NCBI GenBank assembly: GCA_016802295.1 | Contig: JAESIW010000138.1 | Location: 4,093,709-4,157,708 of the forward strand | DNA length: 64,000 nucleotides | From: Brachionus rotundiformis | Taxonomy: Eukaryota; Rotifera; Eurotatoria; Ploima; Brachionidae | Direction of reading: 5' to 3' | Shown here: positions 23,691 through 35,971 of the stretch, one piece after another | How positions within the stretch are numbered: the stretch's first letter is position 1 | Layout of the letters: every line of letters begins with the position of its first letter | Notes under the pieces: model-generated | Told to the model about the DNA's origin: nothing | The model's input: the letters and a program-made list of their open reading frames with translations, nothing else | Databases searched by the model: none | Program-made: the position numbers and the translations under genes

Positions 23691-23921
23691 ATGATTCAGT
23701 CAAAAATGTTTTTAACTATTATCATAATTGGTCTAGCTTGTGATTTTAACGTCAAAATTGGTCCACTCACCAGAGCAAGTCATGCCATATCCTACATAAG
23801 TAATCAAGTTTACACATTGAAATTTTTCGAAGGATTTGTCTTTTTTACCAGGCTGATTTGCTTTTTTTTTATTTTCTTTCATCTAATCAAGCTAATTCGT
23901 TATATTATTTTACAAAGATAA
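23691..23921 (+). CDS. Small hydrophobic ORF, unrecognised
   Basis: A 76-codon frame from ATG with an N-terminal hydrophobic stretch (MFLTIIIIGLA) and a second Phe-rich one near the C terminus, so a possible small membrane protein. It recalls no family. It sits 120 bases before YIPF3 on the same strand. AT-rich DNA readily gives Phe/Ile-rich frames by chance, so I treat it as weak. Confidence 0.2.
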   Translation: MIQSKMFLTIIIIGLACDFNVKIGPLTRASHAISYISNQVYTLKFFEGFVFFTRLICFFFIFFHLIKLIRYIILQR

Positions 23922-24044
23922 TGTTCTAAATTTAAAATAAAAATATTTAATTGAGACAAAAAAAAGTTCAATATTTAAATCATAATTTAATATTTATATT
24001 TTTTCATTATATTTGTCAGAACCAGGTTAATATTTAAACCAAGA

Positions 24045-25002
24045 ATGGAAACCAATGTTCAGCAGCGCAAAGTTCAACCAAACGATGGCGAAACTAGTAT
24101 TCCCATGTTCAACCAAACAATGGCACAGACTGTTGGAGCTTATGTCTTAAATACTGGCCGAGAAAGAATGCAAAAAACGCTTAACATTTACTCTCACATC
24201 GATTATTTGAGACCCTATTTCGATGTTGAGCCCAAAGATGTCCTTAACCGCTTGGTTTACTCACTGGTACCATTTAAAAATAACACTCTTACCACTGAGC
24301 TTTATGGACCTTTGATGATTTTGTTTACTTTATGTGCCATTTTAATTTATCAAATGAAAGTAGCTAACCACTCAATTGAAGATGGAACTCTCATTGGCAC
24401 CGCTTTTTTTATTTGCTTCACTTATTGGATTGGTCTGAGCTTCCTGGCCTCCTCCACATCCTTTATCTGTTACTCATCTATCAGTTTATTTAACTATTTG
24501 AGTCTGATAGTAAACTAATCTAATTAATTTTATTTATCTAAATTTATTTATTTCTCAAAGGGCTATTCTTTGTTCAGTTTTTGTGTTGTTTTGTTCATTG
24601 GTACTTTTATACACACATCTTTTGACCATTTTATGTTTTACGCTCTCTGGTTTCTGCTTGGAGGTGCATCCGGATTAAAGCTAGCCAATATTGCATTTAC
24701 CAATACCCCTCATCCGACTTATAAAATTGGTTTATCTGCTGGAATATTTTTGATTCACATGTTTTTTTTGCTTTACATTCATTTTGCTTATCATGAACTA
24801 GCTGAAGGTATGAGTGATTGAGTAATTTTTATTATGAGCTAAAAATTTATATTCAGAAGTGTCACATGCTTTATTTGAGAAAGAAAATAAGGAAAATCCG
24901 CTAAAATTGGTCGAAACTGCAACTGAATTGGCAAAGAATTTAAACAAAAGATTAGTTGACGATCTTGTTGTTAAAAGTTTAGATCAAAATGGTACAATTT
25001 AA
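24045..25002 (+). CDS. Yipf3: YIPF3, Golgi membrane protein of the Yip1 family (3 exons)
   Basis: Exons 24045-24509, 24561-24807 and 24857-25002, with introns of 51 and 49 nt, encode 285 aa. Frame is kept at both joins, and the first join restores the family's GY.LF.. .VVLFI block. YIPF3 works with YIPF4 as a multi-span Golgi protein. Visible features are a cytosolic N-terminal half with YSHIDYLRPYFDVEP (close to the family's YANIDILRPYFDVEP), then ELYGPLMILFTLCAIL as the first membrane span. Three or four further spans follow, ending with LLYIHFAYHELAEG, a strongly conserved YIPF3 end block, and a short luminal tail of about 50 residues. Length is somewhat below human YIPF3 (350 aa), mainly in the N and C tails. 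No regulatory signal is evident. Confidence 0.93.
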
Positions 25003-26839
25003 TTATATAAATTTTACTAAGTAATATAAATCATTATTTTTAAAAATATTTAAAAAAATATAATATTCAAAATAAACTTAAAAAATTATTCTTTCTTTTT
25101 TTTTTAATCAAATAAACAGAAGGCAATCAATTAATGTTTTTAAAATTAAATTTTTTTGTTTATTAATCATTGATATAAATAAAATCATTCACTAGAAGTT
25201 TGCTCTGTACTAAAGGTTTCCTAATTAAAAGACCAGCTAATATATATTTAAATTTGTTAAAAAGTGATAGGGAACTTATTTAAATCAAATTATCTGATAT
25301 AAAGATTCTAGGGAATTTTTTTAACTGGTTAAAATTTCATTATTTATCTATCATTAAGGACTATTTATTAATCTTGTCACAAAAGAGGACAGATCCGAAA
25401 ATTATTACAAATTGTATTATTTTTTAAAATATAAATTATCTATTATGTTATATTTGATAAAACTAATTAATTAATATTCTGAATTAATATTAGAGAACAA
25501 TTAAAGCTAAAAGATAAGTGAAATGAAATTGGGACTTCAAAGACAAATGCGAAGAAATCTTATGGAAACTCGAAAACAGCCAAGGTTGGAACAATTTTCC
25601 AAGGATGCAAAAAGTCATGCTAAATAGAATCAAAATACTAAGTTTTTAGATTGATATGATAAACGATTAATAAAATTTATCAAATTAATCTTGATAGAAA
25701 TATAATCCGTAAAAACAGATCAATATAAATATAGGCACTTGTTTTTGTTTTTTTATTTTTTTAATTCAAAATACTTGGTTATGGGCAATTTTGGAAGATA
25801 GAACAGAAAAAAATTTTTAAAATCTTAAAACTTTTTTTCTAAAAGCTAAAAATTCATCAATTCTGCCAAAGTCTGACACTGTCATGCGTAAAATCTCTGC
25901 AAAATGCGCTCCTGTTGGATTTGTAGAGTTCTCTGAAAATGCTGTAAAAATGGGCTTTAAATTCTTTTTAACACTAATTTGTTTTGAAAAAAAATTTAAT
26001 GAAAAATTGAAATAAGGATGAATGATAATAGAAAAAAAAATAAATGGAATAATAAGATTTTTAGTTCAAAAGGGGGGAGGGGATGTGTTAAGTCATTCTT
26101 TAGATAGATAGAGAAAAGATTTGCCTATATCTGGTTTTTAAAACCCCTTTTTAAAAAATTTAAACTTGAATGTTATCTCAAAGAAATAAAGTTATCAAAA
26201 ATCACTCAAATAAACTTAAAATCAACATGTAATACTTAAATTTTTTAATCATATTTAAAATAAATTTTTTCTATTTCTTATGATATTTTAATTTAAAATT
26301 TTTTTAATTAATCAGTCGGGCTTTCTAGTGTTAATAATTGATAAAAAATATTAGAATTATTTGATGGTCAAGTTAATTTTGCTTAAAAGTTTGCCTTTAA
26401 TTAAAGCTATGGCAATTCTTCAAACGATTTTAAGAAAGATGTATCTTAGTAAGTATTTGTTTTAGTAATTCAAGTACTTGGTGAAAATGCTTCTGTTCGA
26501 CTTAATTAAAATAGCAAAATAATTAAATTAATTTAAATTAATACTAAATTAAAAAACATCAATTTGTTAAGAATAATAATTTAAAAATCGCTTGTATAAA
26601 AGTATACAACATATAAATTAAAATTATAGTTAATCTAGTTGACATGCCACTGGTAATAGTATAAAACAAATTAGTCATTGTTTTAATGACCAAATTAATA
26701 AAAAATATTCATAGTGTCTACCTTAAAAAAGTATCTAAATAGATAATAAGAAAAAAGTTAATTTTGTTGTGAAAAAATATTTGAAAAAATTTGAATATAA
26801 CCATTAAAGCACATTTTAATTATTCTTCTATTGGAAAAA
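25003..26839. other. AT-rich intergenic region, no gene seen
   Basis: About 1.8 kb. The only open frame of note is 35 codons at 25523-25627 (Lys/Arg/Gln-rich), with no family match. A short G run lies near 26072-26085. Confidence 0.45.
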
Positions 26840-29800
26840 ATGAGTAAACCAGGTTCAAAAAAACCTAGCGATGAATGGCCCGACTTTTTGAACCACCAAG
26901 TAAGAGATGTGATAAAGGAAAAACTAAAATTTGACAAGATGACACCAGTACAAAGTGTTGTGATTCCAATATTCAGTCAACAGCACAAGGATGTGGTAGT
27001 GGAAGCTGTTACTGGTTCTGGCAAGACCCTTTCATTTGTGGTGCCGATCATTGAAATCCTACTTAGACGCAATTTAAACGAGAAGCTTAAGAAACATGAC
27101 ATTGGTGCACTAATTATAAGCCCTACTCGGGAATTAGCTCAGCAAATTCATCAAGTAATAGATGTATTCATTTCGAATATAGGATCTTTTACCAGTATTT
27201 TGTTCGTTGGTGGTAACAGTGTAAGCGAGGATCTAAAAAAATTTGAAACCAATGGAGCGAATATTATTGTAGCCACAGTTGGTAGGTTTGATGATCTATT
27301 GACCAGACAAAATTCAGCACTGCTGAGAAAGCATCTAAAGAGTCTGGAAGTTTTGATAATGGACGAAGCGGACAGATTGCTAGATATGGGCTTTAAAGAG
27401 GGCTTGGAAAGCATTCTCAAATATTTGCCTAAGCAACGAAGAACTGGTTTGTTTTCTGCCACTCAAACTGACCAAATCGACAAGCTCATTCGGGCTGGAT
27501 TAAGAAACCCGTGCAACATTCAAGTCAAACAAAAGGTCAACACTCAAAAAACTCCAGTTAATCTAAAAAATTATTACACTATAGTCCAACCAGAGCACAA
27601 GTTCCATTTACTGGTAGAATTCCTAAAAATGAAGAATTCTCTTAAGCACATTGTGTTTATGAATAGCTGTGCCTCGGTTCAGTATTTTACTCAGCTTCTT
27701 AAAATGTAAGTTACTATTTAAATTAAAAATTAAGATTAATTTTAATAAAGATAAATCAAAACTAAAAGAAGTCAATTAAAATTTTAAAATTTTCTATCTA
27801 ATGCTTCTTAATATTCATCTCTACAGTTTATTTCGTAGCAAGATTAGTCTTTTTTTTTAATTAATTTTTTCAAATTTCAAACAAATTAACTCATTCGGCA
27901 ATAAAACTTTATATACAAGAATTTTCAGGATATGATCTGGTAAAAAATTGATTTTTTTTATATCCAAATCTATTCCAAACAATAATTTCTATCAAAACAT
28001 TATTCTAATTAACCATGTTTAACCATAGCCATAACCAAGTGTCATGCCTAATTGACCATTTGTAAATTTGTTGCAGACATAGAAATTTAAGTTTGCCATA
28101 AAAATAAAATTTTGGTATGCATTTTCTTTTTAAATTTGGTCATAAACTTTTAAAAATGTCTAGTAGTAGAAAAATTTTAAAATAGACAAATTTTTAATTG
28201 CTAAAGTTTAATTTTTAGTTCTAAATTATCTATCTAAGAAAATTTCTTCTCTCAGATGGCCGCCATATATTTTAATATCTTTAATTTTTTTAAACAAAAT
28301 TGTAAATTGTAAATAACAGCTTTTTCAAAATTTTTAAATTAAGAAATTTTAACATAGGGTTATTTTGCACGGTTCAAATTTTATTATGGGAATCAGCCAT
28401 TTATTGGACAAGGTCTACATTTAGCATTAGTTTAGAATTAGTTTAAACACTTTATTAATAAAAGTATAGATTCTTGTTATTAACAATAAATTACACACCA
28501 ACCCATCTTAAAGCTATATATTATAGTCTGTTTGTGTGACCATACTACAATATGAATCTTGAGGTAGATTGATAGGATTCTTTTCAAAAGACTTATTTTA
28601 GCTTGAATTTTTATTTTTTTGTAGAACAGTGAAAATAGATTCTTTATTTGATATAATTTATATTGATATTAAATTTTAATTTAAGACCATTATCCTATCA
28701 TAATGGTCTTAAAAAAAAATTGTTTTTCTAACATTTTATAATTTATATATTATCTTGATGCTAAAATAAATTTTAGTTATCGTACTGACTGTCAAATGAA
28801 AAAAAAAATAATGTAATATTAGTTAAGTTTGTTTAAATAAGTTACAATATGAATGTTATTTGGTCTTCTTTGGTATAATTTCTAACTATTTTTATCGTTG
28901 ATATGTTCTTTATAAGTATGATATTAAAATTGACAAATAAAATTTAAAAATTTTTTTTATTTTTTTATTTTCTTTATGATTTTTCTTTCAGATTTTTGAA
29001 AAATGTTCAAATATTGTCTCTACATCGCAAAATAAAAGATAAAAGAACTGACGTTTTTAATAAATTTAAAAAAATTGAAAAGTAATTAATTAAAATTTTT
29101 TTTTTTTTGAGAAAATAATTTAACTTAAATGATTAAAAAAAGGGGAGTTCTAATTTGTACGGATATCTTATCAAGAGGTATCGATATAGAAGATGTTGAC
29201 TGGGTGGTGCAATTCGACCCACCGAATGCGACCACCTCGTTTGTTCATCGTTGCGGACGAACCGCCAGGTCCAACCGGGAAGGAAATGCCATCGTTTTTC
29301 TTCTACCTAACGAAGACTCGTTTGTTAAATTTATACAAATAAACCAAGCAGTGCCATTGCAGGAATATTCTGAATTTAGACCAATTCATACAAAAAATTT
29401 TCCAGAAAGCCTTAAAAAAATCCATTCAGCAGCCAGCAAAGAACGAGAGTTGTACGAAAAAGGCAAAATAGCCTTTGTTTCGTTCGTTCGGGCTTATAGC
29501 AAGCATGAGTGCAGTCATATATTTCAAGTGAAAGAGCTTGACTTGATTCAGCTTGGTAAAGGTTTTGGCTTGCTTCATTTGCCTAAAATGCCTGAAATCG
29601 GCAAAGAAAAGCATCAAGGCATTGCGCCATTCTGCGATGTAGATGTTTCAACAATAAAATATAAAAATAAAGAAAAAGAGAAGCAAAGAGTCGAAGATGC
29701 CCAAAAACCCAAAGTTAAAAAGATAAAATTGGAAAAAAATAAACCTTGGTCAAATAAAAAAGAATCAAAGCTTAAAAAGGAAATAAAGAAGAAAAAAAAA

Positions 29801-29923
29801 GACTTGTGTACCAAAAAACGCAAATTAAGCTCATTGACCGAAGATGACTTGAACGATTTAAACCACGATTTTAAGCTTTTAAAAAAATTTAAAAAGAATA
29901 AATCTGAAGATATTTCGGAATAA
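26840..29923 (+). CDS. Ddx55: DDX55-type DEAD-box RNA helicase (3 exons)
   Basis: Exons 26840-27705, 28992-29081 and 29143-29923; introns of 1286 and 61 nt; 578 aa (human 600). The small middle exon (FLKNVQILSLHRKIKDKR) is missed if only long frames are read. DDX55 (yeast Spb4) acts in nucleolar maturation of the large ribosomal subunit. Motifs: Q-motif FDKMTPVQ, Walker A AVTGSGKT (about 56-63), PTRELA (95-100), DEAD (175-178), SAT (206-208), SRGIDIEDVDWVVQFDPP, and HRCGRTAR. The Spb4/DDX55 extension follows (FVSFVRAYSKHEC, LPKMPE) and a Lys-rich tail. Oddity: motif Ib reads TVGR where DEAD-box proteins almost always have TPGR. The second acceptor has almost no pyrimidine tract. AATAAA is at 29987-29992, 137 bases before the DNAAF6 start. 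Confidence 0.95.
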
Positions 29924-30128
29924 AAATTTAATTAAAATAATTTTTTTCTTTTAATTAAAATCTAAATAACTTAAACTGTATTAATTAATAAACTGGGCCC
30001 ATCTTTTAAATTTTAAGACAAAATCAAGGTTTATTTTGGTTCTTTTTTAATTGTTTCCATGGAAACTGAAAGGGATTTTTATTTCTGATGAAAAAGATGT
30101 AAAAGAATCAAAAACAAATATTGTAGAG

Positions 30129-30810
30129 ATGACCGACATTTCTTTTGACATTAAATCATTGGAAACTTTACTTCGGGAGCAAAAGGATGAATCTAGCGAC
30201 GACGAGGACCAAGTTAAAAATTTAATTAAAAGAAAATTAATTAATCAATTTTTTTAATTGAATAGCCAATCAAGAATTTAAGTGCAAAGCTTGGTCCTGG
30301 AAGCATTGGTCCAAAGAAAAAAGAGGCCAGCAGCGACCACGAAAAGGGTAATGTGTATGAAAAAAAACAGAGTAAATATATCTGGGATGAAGATGAAGTT
30401 GAAGCTGGCGCTGAGTTCGACACTGCTGATGACCCTCGTATTCAACCTGAATACGAAATTTTATACAAACAAAAGTTGTCATCCGAAGAAATGTTCCTTC
30501 AAATGGGAAATAAAACACCGGCTACTTCTAGTTGTGAAGATATGGTGGTCAAGATTAAATTGCCAGGAGTTGAAAAAGTGGCTGAAATCGATGTGAACAC
30601 ATATGAAAAATTTCTAGATTGCAGAACAACAAACTAGTAAATGAAAAACTTTAATCCTGAACTTTAATTAATAGATTTTAAAGTCGCCTAGGTCTTCATT
30701 TACCACATCCAGTAAATCCAAAAACCAGTAGTGCTAAATGGGACCAAAAAAATTCAACACTGATTGTTACAATGACTTTGAATCGCGAATATGATTTTGT
30801 TAATTTTTAA
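30129..30810 (+). CDS. Dnaaf6: DNAAF6 (PIH1D3), dynein arm assembly factor (3 exons)
   Basis: Exons 30129-30212, 30266-30636 and 30684-30810, with introns of 53 and 47 nt, give 193 aa (human 214). All phases agree. DNAAF6 is a cytosolic HSP90 co-factor for pre-assembly of outer and inner dynein arms of motile cilia. The sequence follows the family: a short acidic N terminus with LETLLREQKDESSDDED, LGPGSIGP, IWDEDEVEAGAEFD.. ..DPRIQPEYEILYKQ, the EEMFLQMGNKTP block, then a CS-like domain with MVVKIKLPG, LHLPHPVNPKTSSAKWD and the closing MTLNREYDFVNF. Start: the first Met in this frame after an upstream stop-free run without ATG. It lies 205 bases downstream of DDX55 on the same strand, close enough to share a transcript. 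Presence implies motile cilia. Confidence 0.94.
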
Positions 30811-31006
30811 TTGCGTTTATTTTCCAATTTAAATAAAATTTAAATTTTTACCAATTTCAATATGTTCCACAGTTAAGATCAAATTAGCTCAAGTTCAAAT
30901 CAAAGCCAGTCATTTTTTAAGTCAAGCGATTTTTATAGTTCAATTTAAATAAAATAAAATTTTAATTCAAATTTCTTTTTTATTAGAACAGTGATGTTTT
31001 GGCCCC

Positions 31007-31250
31007 AGTATTTTACCAAAAATTTTCTAAAATACCTTTAATTAATCAAATTTTACCACATTTTACGTAAATTAACGTAAAAACCGTAAAGTGAAAAATC
31101 AGGCAAATTATCAGGATTTACGATAATTTTGGTAAAAATTGGTAAAACTTTACATTACCAAAAATTTTTGGTAAAATTGTCATTTATTTCCAAAAAATTT
31201 TTGCCGTATTGAGTTTTACCAAATTCTCTGATAATTTGCGTGATTTAAGA
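31007..31250. repeat. AT-rich fold-back element
   Basis: Repeated TTTACCAAA/TTTGGTAAA words occur on both strands, including the perfect palindrome TTACCAAAAATTTTTGGTAA and a GCAAATTATCA...TGATAATTTGC pair. It may be a decayed MITE. No target-site duplication was identified. Confidence 0.35.
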
Positions 31251-31339
31251 TTTATCAAAATATCTTAATGATCCAAAGAGACATTCATGATAAGATTCTA
31301 AAGTAAATTTTTTTCATATTTATTCTTGAAAGTGTATAA

Positions 31340-31870
31340 AAATATTTTTGTGTACATTCGATGTTGGTGTATCCAATTTGATGCCTGTGGACATAACTTT
31401 CGTTTGTGTCTCATTTATTGAGTCTATTAGTTTAAGATTCACCAAGTATTGCCTCTTCAGATCCAATTCTCTATCACAAAATCTAAATCTTCAAGCTTTG
31501 TAGATAGTACCCATTGTGAACCCTTTGGACTGTAAGGTTTTTTCTTCATTACAAAGCAAGTTAGAATTAGGAATAGTGTTGGAGAGAGTGAGATATAATA
31601 CATCCTTTATTAACTTATGTACACTCTTAGACCAAATTATCTTCTGTCACTGGAAATAAGATCTTAAATAGTGATTCTCTGTGTATGCTATCAAAGTCAA
31701 TGAGCTATCGCTTTGAAGACCTTGTTCTATGATGTTCCTTGGCGCAAATATTTGATTCATTCAGCCTCTAGCTTTCCAAATTCTATATTTAAAGCTTCCA
31801 TGGCGCTTCTGATTATTCCCAAAATGCTGATTAGATGATATGATAGAATAGTCAGTGTCAAATTCTCATA
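31340..31870 (-). pseudogene. Degraded non-LTR reverse transcriptase, same family as in the TAF3 intron
   Basis: Minus-strand frames give SPTLFLILTCFVM and a decayed KLEDLDF (the [FLY]ADD region), followed by a KVMSTGIKLD block. The DNA stretch around the CTCTCCAACACTATTCCTAATT site parallels the one in the TAF3 intron. Many stops and shifts; dead. Confidence 0.6.
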
Positions 31871-33509
31871 CTTGGAAAGTATCATCAGTAGATGTAAAGG
31901 TAGCACATTAAGATATTAAGAAGATCTTGCAAAAGTAGAAGGTGCCTTTCGACCAGCCACGGCAAAGAAACAAAATCTAAGAAAAATTTTTAGAGACACG
32001 TAAAGTAGGACGAGCACAAGTAACCTTATTTAACTTGGTTGGAAGCCAAATGTAGGGAACCTATGATTCACAAGGCGCGAAAAAACTTAAATTTAAATTT
32101 TTCAAATAAAAACTCAAATAAGAATTCTTAAAAATTGAATAAAATTATTTACTTAATTTAAAATAGTATTTAGGTCAAAAAAGAGAAAACTTTATTACTC
32201 TATCCAATTTGGTACTTAAACAATTTTAAATCATCAAGCAAAATTAAAATTTCTTCTAGAAAATGATAAATTTTTTAAAAAATGAGTTGAACACGAGACC
32301 TTAAGCGGATCTCTTGGCACTCATCAGCTTGTTAATATTTTTTTCTTAATAATTTTAGAATTTTAATTAAAAACCCAATGAAATTCGGAAATATCTTATA
32401 ATTAATTTTTTATTCTTAACAAAAATTAACTCATGATAAAACAAAATAAATTTATTTTAGCAAAGCAAAAAATTAATTAAAAACTTCTAACAAAGAGGAA
32501 ATTAATTTAGAGGAGAAATAATTAAAAATTTTAAAATTAAACCATTTTTTTTATTATTTTAAATTTTTAATTAAATAATCTATTGAATATTTTTATATTT
32601 TTCTTCAAGCAAAAAATTCACGAGATTTTTTCCAATATTTAATCTAAATTCTGTTCTTTATTGAGAATTAGCTAATTATCTGAATAAAAATAGTCACTAG
32701 CTTAAATAAATTCCATCTAGTAAAAATTTATCTATATTTTTCATTTAAAAAATATAAACTTAATATTAGAAGATGAGTTTTTATAATCGTAGATTTATTT
32801 AAACACGAGTTAATTAGCTTAAAGGGACTTTCTCTCTCTCAATTATGTTACAATTTAATATTTTAAAATTGACCAAACTGGTATAGCAAATTTTTATTTA
32901 AATGCTATGACTTAAACTCGAAAGTCTTTAGTTACATTATTTTATTTTAAAATTAATCTTCAATCCTATTAAAACTAAGATAAAGATATAGTTATTTTTC
33001 CGGTCTAAATTGAACCAATATTTAAATAAAAATTTCCTTGGGAACAAAAGGGTCATTAGTTTTGATTTTTTTCATGATTGTCGATCATTTACCTTAACCC
33101 TTGGATCTCTCCATGTCTCCATCCTTGGGGTATTTGGTAAAGATGCTTTATACATTAATTCTAAATGCGTAAGCTATCGAGTCTTTTACTATTGATGGAA
33201 TGAATTTATTCTTCTATCTAATTCAGCTTTTGTCAATAAACCAGACCAACGAATTCAGAAAATTTTGGTAAGCTTTCCAGTGAGGACTTAATTATTCCGC
33301 GGGATTTGCTTTTACATCAATGTTGTTTTCTAGCTTGGACAGAATCTTGCAAAGGTACATTTGCTGTAATAACTTTTAAAGATCCCTACGCCCTCATTCG
33401 GTATGTCAGTGGTAATTAAAATGTTTGGCTTGGTATCATGCACATGATTAAAAAATTTATTTTTTTTACTTATTTAGAATAAAAGAAAAAACACTATTAA
33501 AAAACTTTT

Positions 33510-34514
33510 ATGTCTAATTCAACATCCTACACTTCATCATTTTGTTATGATTTAAGTAAAACAATTACTATCTATTTGAATCCAATAAAAAATTTTACCG
33601 GTATCATATTCAGTTTGTTAAACTCATTCACATTTTATCATTTAATGAAAAATAAGAGCAATAAAAAATCCTTCCTATACAAATACCTATTTATTCGTTC
33701 AATTGATGAAATGGTATTTTTTATGGCCAATTCACTTTCTGTTTTTTATTTTTGCACCAACCAATGTCCAAGTTCTACTAGCTACATAATGCAAATATGG
33801 ACAATATACTTTTATTTTTATGTTTCATTAGTAACAGTTATGTATTCCACTTTTTTGGACATATTGGCAACTCTTGACCGCTTCCTGATGATCAATTCAG
33901 CTTTCAAAAAATTTAACTGTTTCAAGTCTAAATACTTTTTTTACACAACAACATCTCTTCTAGGTTTGTTTTGTATTACATTTTATATTAATAGAATATT
34001 TGAGTTCAAAATTGTTTCCATTGATAATACCACCGACAAGTACCAAGTGGTTAAAGCACGCTATTTTTATGGCAACACAAGCCAAAATCTTCGCATATTA
34101 AATGCTTTTATGCGAGACTTTATTTCAACAATTCTCATTATGGTTTTGAATGTTTTGATTTTATTTTCCATGAAAAAAATGCTTAATAATAAAAAAATTA
34201 TCTCTCAATTTTCCAAGTCAAATACCAAAGAGCGTCAAGCCACAATTATGGTAATATTAAATGGTTTTAAATTTACGATTGGTCATACACCAATTTTTAT
34301 CTATTACCTAAATATAAAAACTTTACAGCAAATTTCATGTTTTTACGACTTGGCTCGTTTTATGATCGTTTTGTCCTACTGGTGCGGATTTTTCCTGTAT
34401 TACTTTTTCAATTTGCAGTTCAGGCACACTTGTAATTTGATTATCTTCGGAAAGTTATTCTGCTTGAACAAAATTGATCAAACCAGTCAATCTACTTTTA
34501 CTTATTTCAATTGA
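33510..34514 (+). CDS. Orphan seven-transmembrane receptor (rhodopsin-like GPCR), intronless
   Basis: A single frame of 334 aa with seven hydrophobic segments separated by short loops. N-terminal NST glycosylation site, a Cys in the region after span 2 (FCTNQCPSS), and LDRFLMI at the end of span 3, the position of the E/DRY motif. Basic residues (SKSNTKERQATIMVI) lie just before span 6, and span 7 ends FFLYYFFNLQFRHTC in place of a clean NPxxY. This layout is that of divergent peptide or chemosensory receptors expanded in single lineages; the ligand cannot be told. No intron, as in many such families. The start ATG follows an AT-rich leader. Confidence 0.75.
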   Translation: MSNSTSYTSSFCYDLSKTITIYLNPIKNFTGIIFSLLNSFTFYHLMKNKSNKKSFLYKYLFIRSIDEMVFFMANSLSVFYFCTNQCPSSTSYIMQIWTIYFYFYVSLVTVMYSTFLDILATLDRFLMINSAFKKFNCFKSKYFFYTTTSLLGLFCITFYINRIFEFKIVSIDNTTDKYQVVKARYFYGNTSQNLRILNAFMRDFISTILIMVLNVLILFSMKKMLNNKKIISQFSKSNTKERQATIMVILNGFKFTIGHTPIFIYYLNIKTLQQISCFYDLARFMIVLSYWCGFFLYYFFNLQFRHTCNLIIFGKLFCLNKIDQTSQSTFTYFN

Positions 34515-35971
34515 AAAAAGCCCATTAACTTTGCCATTACCAGAATTTGGCAAAGCATGCTACTATAGGTATTGGCGTTATCTATTATTTTGGCAATCAA
34601 AGAAAATAAGATCAAGAGACAGAACAAAGCCAGAATGGAAAAAAAATGATGTAATATGCCAATCAAAGTCAAACAGTTCAATCTTGATGATCACACTCGA
34701 AAATTGATATAAAAATAAAAATAAAAAGGCTTATTTATTTTAAATTTAGACTAAATTTTTAAAAGGATTATAATTATCTGTATTTTTCAAATAATTAGTT
34801 TATGTCTAATTTAATTAGTTTTTGTAAAAAAAAAATTAATATAAATTTTGTCAGAACTAAATAAAAAAAAATTAGTTATGCAACAAAATAATTAGTTTAT
34901 GTTCAAAACAATTTTTTTTGCTAAATTTCATTAATTTCAAACTGAAATATTTTTAATCTAATTTGTTTGTACATTTTTACTCGTTGGTTAAAAATACCTT
35001 CAACTGATAATGGATTAGAGAGTAAAAAATAGGAGAATTAAATTGATTCATAATCTTAGATCTAGATTATCAGTAAATGTTTATCCGTTAAATGCTGTAA
35101 ATATGTTAAGGCACTGGTCAATTGATTCCTTGAGTGACAAAAAATTTGTTGATAGTATTGATTATAGTGAAAAAGGTTGGAAATTGGCTTCAAGTTATCT
35201 TAATAGTGGAAAGGCAGTAATAAAGCGTCTTGGCCATAGTAATAGTTACGTATTAACTGATTTTATATACATGAGATTTGACAAATTAAAATCAAAATAA
35301 TATTTAGCAAAAAGAAATAAAAATTGACTAATTACTTAGAATAAATATATTTAGACTAAACTAATTATTTTTAACAACTATTTTGTCAGAAAGTAATTAT
35401 TTCTGAAATACAGGTAATATTTTCTCATTTTTAAACCATGTTTGACCCCAGGTATTATGTCTTATTTAGAATTTTTAACTAATATGAATTTAAAAAAAAA
35501 ATCAGAGTTCCTACAGTACAAATCTAAAATAAGTCAACAGATAAATAAACAAAAAAAGAAAAATGTCTACTATCAGTATCCATAATTGATGAAAAACTCG
35601 TTTTAGCTACCAAAGCGTAGCCTTCGGCCCTTGCTCTATGGATAAACCCTGTTGTAGCTTATTATTACTATTATTATTTTAATTTAGATATTTTACCATA
35701 TAAAAATCATTTAACGAAATAAACTATCTTGTTATTACGCTTTCAAAAATAATTTAAAAATAGATATTTATTTTTGTTTATTGCTAAAATAAAGTCTAAA
35801 CTGCAACAATTCAAATTAAAACTTTATTTATTACCAAGTATAATTGTTTTAGAAAAAGTATAAAAAAATAAGTACAAATTATAAAAAAATAAAACCCAAT
35901 TTGTTAAATTGTACAAAAAAATCGAAAAATTAAAAATGCCTATAAAATTTAATATTTAAAAAACATTTGTA
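34515..35971. other. Intergenic region between the GPCR and KIF20
   Basis: AT-rich. A 66-codon open frame (ATG at 35103 to 35300) with a coding-like mix but no family match. A stretch at 35600-35680 (GTAGCCTTCGGCCC..., ending GTAGC then TTATTATTACTATTATTATT) has the look of a retroelement 3' end with an ATT-type tail. Confidence 0.4.

Larger units (their letters stand above)
30811..33509. other. Intergenic region with repeat debris
   Basis: Holds a hairpin-rich AT element near 31007-31250, a dead LINE RT (31340-31870, listed separately) and a possible tRNA-derived scrap on the minus strand near 32285-32330. The part at 33010-33420 has a more even base mix and short frames, but I recognise no protein in it. 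Confidence 0.45.
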
